A stretch of 64,000 nt of DNA from Actinoplanes sichuanensis (lineage in GTDB: Bacteria > Actinomycetota > Actinomycetes > Mycobacteriales > Micromonosporaceae). Under the pieces are notes generated by a model that had not been told where the DNA came from, made no database searches, and was given only the letters and a program-made list of their open reading frames with translations. The stretch lies in NCBI RefSeq assembly GCF_033097365.1, contig NZ_AP028461.1, positions 3,720,001-3,784,000 of the forward strand, written 5' to 3'. Of the stretch, positions 15,784-23,398 are shown piece after piece (positions within the stretch are counted from its first letter, which is position 1; each line of letters begins with the position of its first letter). A program made the position numbers and the translations under genes.

Positions 15784-17061
15784 TCAGTTGACGCCCAGTG
15801 ACGCGCCGATCGAGCGGCCCTCCTCGACCGCATCGGTCCAGGCCCTGGTCGCCGGCTTGGCGCCCTTCTCGATCGCGTCGAGTTGGGCCACGAAAGCGTC
15901 ATGGATCTTGGCGTCGGCGGGTGCCTCGTACACCCGATGTGCTTTTCGGGCCGAATCGGCGAAGATGCCGATCGGCTTCTGGCCGCCGAAGAACGGATCG
16001 GGCTCGGCCAGAGCCGGCATCTCGAAGGCGGCGGTGGCCGCCGGGAACAGCCCGGCCTCGGTGAACGCGACCGCCTGGTTCTCCGGATCGAGGATCCACT
16101 TGATGATCTCGAAGGAGAGCGCGTGGTCGGCGCTGCCCTGCGGGATGGCCAGGAACGAGCCGCCGTAGTTGGCGCCGATCGCCGGCCCGGAGGCCACCCG
16201 CCACTTCCCGGCGGAGTCCGGGGCCAGGCTCTTCAGGTCGTAGCCCAGCCAGGACGCACCCAACGCGGTGGCGACCGTGCCCTCGACCAGTGCTTTCGCC
16301 CAGGCGTCGCCGTCGGCGCCGGGGATCCGGGCGACCAGGTCCTTCTCGATCAGCTGGACGCTGAACTCCCACGCGCGTTTCACGTGCGCCTCGCCGCCGA
16401 TGTAGTGGTTGGTCTCGTCGATGTAGCGCCGGATGCCCTGCCACAGCATGATCGTGTAGAGCTCGCTGCTGTTGCGGACCAGCTTCACCGACGGCAGTGC
16501 CCGGACCAGCCTCACCCCGCCCGCGATGTAGTCGTCCCAGGTGCGCACGGCCGCCGCCATCTTCTCCGGCTCGCTCGGCAGGCCGGCCTCGGCGAACAGG
16601 TCACTGCGGAAGAACGTGGCGGTCGGCCCGATGTCGATCGGGAAGCCGATCTGCCGGTTGTCCGGCGAGGCCGCCTGCTGCCATTTCCACGGCACGTACT
16701 GGCCCATCAGGTCGTCGACACCGAGGCTGTGCAGGTCGACGAAGAGGTCGGCCCGCGGCACCAGCGCGGCGACCTCCTCGCCCTTGATACCGACGATGCC
16801 CGGCAGGTCACGACCGGTGTTGAGGATCTCGGTGAGCTGGTCGCGGTACACGCCGTCGATCTGCACCGGGGTGAGCTCGGTGCGGTCGGCGAACCGGGCC
16901 TTCGCCCGATCCAGCACGTCGCTGCTGAGGCCGCCCGACCAGTACAGCAGGCGGGTCTGGCCGCTCTGGGCGGTCGCCGTCTCGCGGGCACAGCCGGCCA
17001 GTCCCCCGGCCGCGCCGACGAGCCCCAGCAGGAGCGCCCGCCGCCTGGATATAGGTAGCAA
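15784..17061 (-). CDS. Extracellular solute-binding lipoprotein (family 1), orphan
   Basis: This 425-residue protein starts with TTG at 17061, behind AAGGGGA. The signal contains SRRRALLLGLVGAAGG followed by the lipobox LAGC, so it is a lipoprotein and possibly Tat-exported. The rest follows the family 1 sugar-binding pattern, with LLYWSGG, LPGIVGIKGEEVAALVPRADLFVDL, NYGGSFLAIPQGS and FEIIKWILDPENQAVAFTEAGLFPA. These proteins feed oligosaccharides to ABC importers, but no importer genes adjoin it. It sits directly downstream of the arabinan-degrading operon, which hints that it may bind the released oligosaccharides and share a housekeeping ATPase. Confidence 0.85.
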   Translation of the reverse strand: MLPISRRRALLLGLVGAAGGLAGCARETATAQSGQTRLLYWSGGLSSDVLDRAKARFADRTELTPVQIDGVYRDQLTEILNTGRDLPGIVGIKGEEVAALVPRADLFVDLHSLGVDDLMGQYVPWKWQQAASPDNRQIGFPIDIGPTATFFRSDLFAEAGLPSEPEKMAAAVRTWDDYIAGGVRLVRALPSVKLVRNSSELYTIMLWQGIRRYIDETNHYIGGEAHVKRAWEFSVQLIEKDLVARIPGADGDAWAKALVEGTVATALGASWLGYDLKSLAPDSAGKWRVASGPAIGANYGGSFLAIPQGSADHALSFEIIKWILDPENQAVAFTEAGLFPAATAAFEMPALAEPDPFFGGQKPIGIFADSARKAHRVYEAPADAKIHDAFVAQLDAIEKGAKPATRAWTDAVEEGRSIGASLGVN

Positions 17062-17130
17062 AACGTCCCCTTTCGCCTCGACGACGGTACCGCAGGGCGG
17101 GGGCCGGGCGGGGAACTACGCTGCGGGTGA

Positions 17131-18591
17131 TCAGCTGGGCGCCTGGTGGATGATCCAGGTGGCGGCGGCCGTGAACGCCGTGGTGCCGTCCGGTTCGTCG
17201 ATGCCGACGGCGCCGTCGCCTCGGTGGTGGATCGTCCGGGTCGGGTAGTTCAGGGATGTCAGCGTGACCCGGCCGGGGGTGGTCGACGTCGGGCAGAAGG
17301 TGGCGTCCTTCTCGAACAGGTCGCTGGGGTCGCGGTCGGCCGGGACCAGTGCGAAGGCGTAGTGGCGCAGGTACCGGCCGTCGGTGGAGCGCAGCGAGAC
17401 GCAGTCGCGGTCGGCCAGGCCGGGGACCACGGTGAACGTCACCCGGCGGCCGGTGTCGGCGGTGATCCGCAGCAGGGTCGCCCGGTCGGTGCCGGAGGCC
17501 AGGTAGCGTCCGGGCGCTCCGGCTGATTCGAGGGACCGGGTGCCGGTCAGCGTGAGTGGGGCGGGCGGCGAGGACGGTCGCACGACGGCCGGTGACGGTG
17601 ACGGTGTGGCGGCGGCGATCGCCGCTGCGGGTGGCGACGGTTCGTCCGCGACGGTCACCACCACGGCGCCGGTCACCACCGCGGCCACCGTCAGGCCGGC
17701 GATCGTCGCGGCCACCGGGAACGAGCCACCGCCGGCCACCGGGACGGCACCGTCCAGGCGGGCGGCCGGAGCGAAGTCGGACGGCCCGGCCGAAGGGAAG
17801 TCGAACGGCCCGGCCGGATCGGCCGGCACGGGCAGGTGGCCGGCGGCGGCCAGGGCCGCCGGGAGGGCGACGAGACCGAGGCCGGCGAGAAGGTCTTCGG
17901 GCGCGATCCGGTCGGCGGTGGCCGGCGAACAACGATCACAATCTCGTACGTGTCTCGCGAGCCGTTTCCGCCAGAGGCTGTTTCGGGTGCCGTCCCAAAC
18001 GTCGAGCTCACGGCACCGTGGCGAGAGGGACAGGGCCGCTTCCACGGACCGGGCGATCTCCAGCTGTTCGCGGAGGCGGTGCACCCGCACTCCGGTGTGA
18101 CCGGCGCTGAGTTCGAGTGCCTCGGCGACCTCGGTCCGGGTGAGGCGGCCGGCGATCTCCTGGGACCAGAGGGCGAACAGGTGCCGGTCCTCGCGGTCGA
18201 GCCAGCGGGCCGACCGGATCAGAGCCCGGCGTTGCCCGTCGAGCCCGAGCCGCAGGATGATCAGGTCCTCGAAGTGTTCGGGCCGTTTCCGGGCCGCGTC
18301 CAGGGGCTCGGTCCGGTCCTGTTCGCGGTCCCGCCGGGCCAGGTGGGTGTTGATCTCCCGCATCGTGATGACCAACAGCCACCCGCGGAACCGCTCCGGA
18401 GAACGCAGGGTGGACAGGTCGCGGACGACGTCGAGCAGGATCTGCTGGACCACGTCGTCGGTGTCGGCGTGCCGGTCCAGCGCCCGGCCGACGATGGTGT
18501 AGATCAGGGGCAGATGCGCCCTGATCAGGGCGTCGAGGGCCCGCCTCTCCCCCGCCTGTGCCGCGCGGACGGTGGAGAGGCGGTCGCTCAA
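17131..18591 (-). CDS. ECF sigma factor fused to ZAS-like motif, membrane helix and extracellular AbfB domain
   Basis: This 486-residue protein is read from a TTG at 18591, behind GGAGA and 13 bases after the stop of the upstream hydrolase. Residues 5-85 are sigma region 2 (ADTDDVVQQILLDVV, ERFRGWLLVITMREI). Residues 120-180 are region 4, with the helix-turn-helix TRTEVAEALELSAGHTGVRVHRL. Residues 214-221 (HVRDCDRC) form the HxxxCxxC motif of zinc-binding anti-sigma domains. A membrane helix lies at about 291-315, a Pro/Ser linker at 317-347 and an AbfB-type beta-trefoil at about 350-486 (RYLRHYAFAL, FEKDATF, LNYPTRTIHH). AbfB binds arabinofuranose side chains. The same domain is on the co-transcribed enzymes. 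The protein looks like a one-piece polysaccharide sensor and transcription factor, presumably released by proteolysis or conformational change. Confidence 0.85.
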   Translation of the reverse strand: MSDRLSTVRAAQAGERRALDALIRAHLPLIYTIVGRALDRHADTDDVVQQILLDVVRDLSTLRSPERFRGWLLVITMREINTHLARRDREQDRTEPLDAARKRPEHFEDLIILRLGLDGQRRALIRSARWLDREDRHLFALWSQEIAGRLTRTEVAEALELSAGHTGVRVHRLREQLEIARSVEAALSLSPRCRELDVWDGTRNSLWRKRLARHVRDCDRCSPATADRIAPEDLLAGLGLVALPAALAAAGHLPVPADPAGPFDFPSAGPSDFAPAARLDGAVPVAGGGSFPVAATIAGLTVAAVVTGAVVVTVADEPSPPAAAIAAATPSPSPAVVRPSSPPAPLTLTGTRSLESAGAPGRYLASGTDRATLLRITADTGRRVTFTVVPGLADRDCVSLRSTDGRYLRHYAFALVPADRDPSDLFEKDATFCPTSTTPGRVTLTSLNYPTRTIHHRGDGAVGIDEPDGTTAFTAAATWIIHQAPS

Positions 18592-18604
18592 CGAGGTCTC
18601 CGTT

Positions 18605-19792
18605 TCAGCCCAGCTTGCGGAACGTGGCGTCGGCGCGGCCGGTCGCCGTGGTGATCGGGTCGAGCCGCAACAGATAGTTGTAGTGCCGCACGTACCGATC
18701 GGGGAAGTTGCCGGCTTGCAGCCGGACCACCGGATTCGCCGGACCGGCCGGCTCGCCCGCCGGTGGCGCGATGACCGTGCCGGTGGCGAGCGGCGTGCCG
18801 AGGTGGGGTGTGCCGTCGGCGTTCCAGGTGATCGGCTGGATCCGGGTGGTCCGGGTGGTGCCGCAACCCTGGGTGGCCGACGAGTCGGCGTGGTAGACGA
18901 TCCAGTCCTGGGTCCCGTCGGGTGACTTGAAGAAACCGTGATGGGCGGGCCCGTAGACCCCGGCGGCGTCGTTGCGCTGGAAGATCGGGGTGCTCTTCTT
19001 GACCCAGGAGGTCGCGGCCAGTGGGTCGCCGCCGGTCCAGGCGAGCTGCCCGATCTTGTAGTCGGGCCCCTGGCAGGCGCTGGCCGAGTAGGTGATGAAC
19101 GTCCGGCCGCCATGGTGGATGGCGACCGGCCCCTCGTTCATCGGGGTGCCCTGTCTCTCCCAGTCGTAGGTGGGCGCCGAGATCGCGGTGCGCGGGCCGG
19201 TGACGGTCCACGGGTTGCTGAGCGCGACCAGATAGATGTGCGGGTCGCTGTCCCGCCAGAGCACTGTCGGCACCCCGGACCAGGTGAAGTACAGCTTTCC
19301 GTTCAGGGTGACGACGCTGCCGTCGATGCCCCACCAGTTGTTCGAGCCGAAGATCATGCCCCGGTACGTGTACGGCCCGAGCGGGTCGAGTCCGGCGCTC
19401 TCCAGCACGTGCACCCGCTGGCTCTCGATGTCGCCGTCACCCGCCGAGTAGTAGATGTACCAGCGTTTGCCGTTCGGGCCGTCGAGCAGGTGGAACTCGG
19501 GCGCCCAGATCCACTGGTCGCGGCCGGTCTTGTGGGCACTGAACACGGTGGTCGCCGGCGCCGTCTTGAGCTCGGCGATCGTGGTCGCGCGCCGCATGGT
19601 GAGCGGCCCGCTGTAGGGCGTGTTCATCAGGTAGTAGTAGCCGTTGTACCAGGTCATGTACGGGTCGGCGCCGGAGCTGTGCAACGGGTTGGTGAACGAC
19701 GGCCCGGCCCAGGCGGGCACGGCCGGCGACAGGACGCTCAGCAGCAGGACGAACGCGGCCAGCAGCCGCGCGGCACGCCGGTCAGACGACAC
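18605..19792 (-). CDS. Secreted GH43-family arabinosidase-like enzyme with C-terminal AbfB repeat
   Basis: This 395-residue protein starts with GTG at 19792, overlapping the previous gene by 11 bases. It has a signal peptide (RRAARLLAAFVLLLSVLSPAVPAWA) and then a five-bladed beta-propeller. The three acidic residues typical of GH43 are visible: Asp in SSGADPYMTW, Asp in WWGIDGSVV and Glu in PMNEGPVAI. These serve as base, pKa modulator and acid. The C-terminal 45 residues (AGNFPDRYVRHYNYLLRLD...ADATFRKLG) are a single AbfB repeat rather than a full trefoil. It should release arabinose or xylose from plant hemicellulose outside the cell. The sigma-factor gene follows directly. Confidence 0.85.
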   Translation of the reverse strand: MSSDRRAARLLAAFVLLLSVLSPAVPAWAGPSFTNPLHSSGADPYMTWYNGYYYLMNTPYSGPLTMRRATTIAELKTAPATTVFSAHKTGRDQWIWAPEFHLLDGPNGKRWYIYYSAGDGDIESQRVHVLESAGLDPLGPYTYRGMIFGSNNWWGIDGSVVTLNGKLYFTWSGVPTVLWRDSDPHIYLVALSNPWTVTGPRTAISAPTYDWERQGTPMNEGPVAIHHGGRTFITYSASACQGPDYKIGQLAWTGGDPLAATSWVKKSTPIFQRNDAAGVYGPAHHGFFKSPDGTQDWIVYHADSSATQGCGTTRTTRIQPITWNADGTPHLGTPLATGTVIAPPAGEPAGPANPVVRLQAGNFPDRYVRHYNYLLRLDPITTATGRADATFRKLG

Positions 19793-21146
19793 GGAACGTG
19801 CCGTCGGCGTAGTCGGCGGCGGCCAGCGTGTCGATGCGCAGCACGTAGTTGGAGTGCCGCAGGTAGCGGTCCGGGAAGTTGTAGGACCGGAACGACGACC
19901 AGGACGAGTCGGCCAGACCGGCGACCCGGTGGAAGGTGGCGTCGGCGCGGAAGGCCGCGGTCTGGTCGTTGGCGTCCAGCCGGATCGCGTAGTTGTAGTG
20001 GCGCAGGTAGCGGCCCGGATAGTTGACCGACTCGAACGACACGGCGGCCGCGTCGGCCAGGCCGGGAACCATCTTCCACAGCTGGTCCTGGTGCGGGTCG
20101 AACGGGTACGCGTCGATCCGGCCGATGCTGTTGGCGTGCCGCACGTACCGGTCGGGGTAGTTCGACGACTTGAGCCGTACCCAGGCCGGCAGTCCCCAGC
20201 GGGAGACGAGGGCGCTGTATTCGGCGGCGGTGATCCCGGCGATGCTGCCGTGTTTGGCGTTCAGTGGGGGCGTGTAGGTGCGCTGGTCGGCGACGGCCCA
20301 CGAGTTGCCGCCCACGGTGGTGCTGTTCCACAGGTAGTAGTCGTTGTTGACCGGGCTGAACGAGTCACCCCACAGCCACCAGCCGGTGCCGGCGTTGTTC
20401 TTGACCAGCATCGGCGCTTCCATCGCGTTGCCCTGCCGCAGGCCGCTGGTGTAGCTGGTGTAGCTGTTGGGTGCGCCGGTGCTGGACCGGGCGCCGTAGA
20501 TCAGGCCGTTGCCGAGGTTCTTGTAGAAGAAGTAGTAGACGCCGCCGTCCACGACGATGTCACCGTCGAGGACGTTGAACCCGGGGCTGAAGTAGACCTG
20601 CGGGGCGGAGACCGTCCGGAAGTCGCTGGTGTAGTTGACCAGGAACACGTCGGAGCCGTTGTTGGCGGAGTAGACGATGCCGTACTGGCCGCGGGCGGCG
20701 TCCCAGAAGGCGGTCGGCGCCCACGTGTGGGTGGCCAGGTCGTGCATCTTGATCCGGCGGTATCCGGTGAAGCTGGTCAGGTCGACGGAGTCCCACACGT
20801 GCAGGTACTGGTTGTTCTGCGAGAAGTCGGTGCCGTTGAGGTCGGTGGCCAGGACCACGAAGGTGCCGTCCTGCTTGCGGAGCAGGAACGGGTCACGCAG
20901 ACCCAGGGTGCCGGCGGTGGGCCGTACGACCGCGTTGTTTTGATTGAGGGGTTTCCAGTTCAGACCGTCCGAGCTGACCGCGAGGTGCAGCCCGTAGTCG
21001 GCGCCGGACTGGTTGGGTGTCTCGGTGAAGTAGGCGAAGACATAGGCGGTGTTGGCCGCCCACGCCGCGGTGGGGATCTGACCGGCGGCGGTCGCCGCAG
21101 CCGCGAGGGCCGGCAGGAGGGTGAAGGTTCGCCTGGTCATGGACAT
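19782..21146 (-). CDS. Secreted family-43-like hydrolase with full AbfB trefoil
   Basis: This 454-residue protein is read from the ATG at 21146, behind AAAGGGGG. The MTRRTFTLLPALAAAATAAG signal has twin arginines. The catalytic propeller shows DPFLLRKQDGTFVVLATDL, THTWAPTAFWDAARGQYGIVYSA, VLDGDIVVDGGVYYFFYK and GNAMEAPMLVK. The acidic residues in RDPF, DGDI and MEAP fit GH43 chemistry. Residues from about 325 onward carry three AbfB repeats: NYPDRYVRHANSIGRID, NYPGRYLRHYNYAIRLD and NFPDRYLRHSNYVLRID. It probably acts on arabinan or arabinoxylan. It lies 14 bases downstream of the GH127 gene in the same operon. Confidence 0.82.
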   Translation of the reverse strand: MSMTRRTFTLLPALAAAATAAGQIPTAAWAANTAYVFAYFTETPNQSGADYGLHLAVSSDGLNWKPLNQNNAVVRPTAGTLGLRDPFLLRKQDGTFVVLATDLNGTDFSQNNQYLHVWDSVDLTSFTGYRRIKMHDLATHTWAPTAFWDAARGQYGIVYSANNGSDVFLVNYTSDFRTVSAPQVYFSPGFNVLDGDIVVDGGVYYFFYKNLGNGLIYGARSSTGAPNSYTSYTSGLRQGNAMEAPMLVKNNAGTGWWLWGDSFSPVNNDYYLWNSTTVGGNSWAVADQRTYTPPLNAKHGSIAGITAAEYSALVSRWGLPAWVRLKSSNYPDRYVRHANSIGRIDAYPFDPHQDQLWKMVPGLADAAAVSFESVNYPGRYLRHYNYAIRLDANDQTAAFRADATFHRVAGLADSSWSSFRSYNFPDRYLRHSNYVLRIDTLAAADYADGTFRVV

Positions 21147-21160
21147 GATGGGGCCCCCTT

Positions 21161-23389
21161 TCAGATCGCCGTGAGACGCCAGAGGTTGTCGGCCGAGCCG
21201 TTGTCGGCGTCCTGGACCACCTGGACGCCCCACGCGGTGCCGCCGTTGAGGACGGCCAGGAGTTTGCCGCTGTTCACGTTGCGGATCTTGTAGATCCCGT
21301 TGCCCTGGTCGACGAGGGTCCAGCGGTGGTCGGCGGTGCCGTTGTCGGCCCACTGCAGGACGACCGCGTTGTCGGCGGTGGACATGTCCTGGACGCCGAG
21401 GACCTTGCCGCTGTTGACGTTGCGGAAGCGGACCGCCGTACCGTCGGCGATCCGGACCCAGCGGTGGTCCAGGGTGCCGGTGTCGCCCCACATCACGGCG
21501 AGGCCACCGTCGGCGACCGACATGTCCTTGACTCCGAGTACCAGGCCGGTCGCGTTGTTGACCAGCTTGTACGTCGGCGCGGTCATCCAGTAGACGTTGT
21601 AGTTCATCGCGTGCGCGTTGTAGAACGGCACCAGGTTGACCGGGGATCCGTTCGCGGTCGCGGTGGTACGGGTCACCGACGACACGGTGAGCGTCGGCGG
21701 GGTGGTCAGTGCCGTGTCGCCGTAGTTGCCGGCGAGCACGACCGGCCCGTACGTGATGGCCTGCAGGTCGGGGTTGTCGTTGGCGGGCCGGAGAACGATC
21801 CGCATCGGCAGCCGCACGACGATCGTGTCGTTCGCGGCCCAGGTCCGGGTGATCGTGGTGTACGTGCCGGGCGCGCTGGTGGTGACCGCGGTGCCGTTGA
21901 CGGTGATGGTGGCGCCGCTGGTCCAGGACGGGATGCGGACCCGGATGCTCCACGACCCGCTCATCGTGCCGGTCAGCTTGAGCGTGCTGGTGTCGCTCTC
22001 CGGGAACGTGGTGGTCTGGGTGACGGTGATGCCGCGCGCCGCCCAGGTCAGCACCGACGGCGCGAACAGGTTCACGGTCAGGGTGGTGCCGCTGTAGAAG
22101 TAGATCGACTCGGCGAGCCGGGTGTTGACCTCGACGCCGGTGCCCTGGCAGCACCAGAAGGTGCCGTAGTCGGTGCTCCAGGTGCCGCCGCCCCACGCCG
22201 GTCCGACACCGCGGCGGCCGCCGGGGCGCAGCGGCGTGAAGTAGGTGACGTGCCCGTTGGCCGACGCCGGGTTCTGCGCGCCGAGGACGTGGTTGAGCAG
22301 CGCCTGCTCGTAGAAGTCGAAGTACGCGGCCCGGTCGGGTTCGGTCACGTACAGCTCGTTGGTCAGCCGCAGCATGTTGACGCTGTTGCAGTGCTCGCAG
22401 GTGTCGTTGGTGAGGTATCCGGCGATCGCGCCGGCCGGGCGGAAGTGTTCGGCCTGGCTGTTGCCGCCGATGGCGTAGGTGTGCGCGCCGACGGTGATGT
22501 TCCAGGCGTTGCGGGCGATGTCGCGGTAGCGGGTGGTGCCGGTCGCCTTGTACTCGCGGGCCGCGCCGATCCACTTCGGCACCTGGGTGTTGGCGTGCAG
22601 CCCGTTGAGGCTGTCGGTGCCGGCGGCGAGCGGGTCGAAGACGACCGCGTGATCGAAGCGCCGGGCCACGGTCAGCCACCGGGAGTCGTTCGTCTGCTGG
22701 TAGAGGTCGGTGAGGACGGCGTTCATCCCACCGAATTCGGTCTGCAGCATGGCCTGCATCTGCGCGGTCGTCAGAGCGGCGGTACGGGTGTCGACCCAGG
22801 CCGCGAACTTGAGCAGCACGTCGCGCGCCTGGGTGCCGCCGATCAGTCGCCACACGTCGAGCAGCCCGGCGAGCGTCTTGTGGATGCAGTAGTAGGGGAC
22901 GTTGCCGTTGGTGAGCGTGCGGTTGTGCACGGCGGTGATGTCGGCCTCCGGGAACCCGGACAGGTACCCGTTCGACGCCTGGCACTTCGCCAGCTCGGCG
23001 ACCATGTAGTTGGCCTTGTCCCGGCAGACGGTGTCGCCGAGGACGGCCCAGGCCTGTGCCCAGGCGGTCAGGAAGTGGCCCTGCACGTGGCTGCGGAACG
23101 GGAAGGTCGGCGCGTCCCACCCGCCGTTGGCCGCGGCACCGCCGGTGGACAGGCCGTGGTTGGCGCGGAAGACGTAGAGCAGCCGGTCCACGTCGACCAG
23201 CCGCAGGTAGGTCAGGGTGCGGCTCTGGTTGTCCATGAGCCGGCCGGCGGTGAGTTTCACCTGGCCGAGCGGGAACTGGTAGGCGGAGACGCCGGTCTCG
23301 GCGGCGACGGCCGGGAGACCGGGCATGACGGAGAGGGCGGCGCCTCCGGCGGCGGCACCGAGCAGGCTACGACGGGTGAGCGGGAGCAT
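21161..23389 (-). CDS. GH127 beta-L-arabinofuranosidase with C-terminal ricin-type trefoil
   Basis: This 742-residue secreted enzyme has the signal LTRRSLLGAAAGGAALSVMPG, with twin arginines. The (alpha/alpha)6 domain contains GHFLTAWAQAW and the two metal/catalytic signatures of GH127. CEHC places Glu332 and Cys334, and WCCQG places Cys413 and Cys414, aligned with Glu338/Cys340 and the nucleophile pair Cys417/Cys418 of the Bifidobacterium enzyme HypBA1. All key residues are present. The last 150 residues form three ricin-like repeats (GLVLGVKDMS...DHRW, GKVLGVQDMS...DHRW, GKLLAVLNGG...DNLW) that probably bind carbohydrate. It hydrolyses terminal beta-L-arabinofuranose. It sits 9 bases downstream of the first hydrolase gene. 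Confidence 0.9.
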   Translation of the reverse strand: MLPLTRRSLLGAAAGGAALSVMPGLPAVAAETGVSAYQFPLGQVKLTAGRLMDNQSRTLTYLRLVDVDRLLYVFRANHGLSTGGAAANGGWDAPTFPFRSHVQGHFLTAWAQAWAVLGDTVCRDKANYMVAELAKCQASNGYLSGFPEADITAVHNRTLTNGNVPYYCIHKTLAGLLDVWRLIGGTQARDVLLKFAAWVDTRTAALTTAQMQAMLQTEFGGMNAVLTDLYQQTNDSRWLTVARRFDHAVVFDPLAAGTDSLNGLHANTQVPKWIGAAREYKATGTTRYRDIARNAWNITVGAHTYAIGGNSQAEHFRPAGAIAGYLTNDTCEHCNSVNMLRLTNELYVTEPDRAAYFDFYEQALLNHVLGAQNPASANGHVTYFTPLRPGGRRGVGPAWGGGTWSTDYGTFWCCQGTGVEVNTRLAESIYFYSGTTLTVNLFAPSVLTWAARGITVTQTTTFPESDTSTLKLTGTMSGSWSIRVRIPSWTSGATITVNGTAVTTSAPGTYTTITRTWAANDTIVVRLPMRIVLRPANDNPDLQAITYGPVVLAGNYGDTALTTPPTLTVSSVTRTTATANGSPVNLVPFYNAHAMNYNVYWMTAPTYKLVNNATGLVLGVKDMSVADGGLAVMWGDTGTLDHRWVRIADGTAVRFRNVNSGKVLGVQDMSTADNAVVLQWADNGTADHRWTLVDQGNGIYKIRNVNSGKLLAVLNGGTAWGVQVVQDADNGSADNLWRLTAI

Positions 23390-23398
23390 AGGGGATCC

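Noticed and set aside
18592..19113. N-terminal extension of the sigma factor up to 19113
   Set aside because: The extension runs antiframe through the hydrolase gene, is rich in Ser/Arg/Pro and has no domain. A TTG at 18591 with GGAGA 5-6 bases upstream gives a normal sigma region 2.
19782..23120. Single 1112-codon minus-strand frame covering two hydrolase genes
   Set aside because: Only the part from 21146 down is a protein (signal peptide and catalytic propeller). The upstream part is out of frame with the GH127 gene and has shadow composition.
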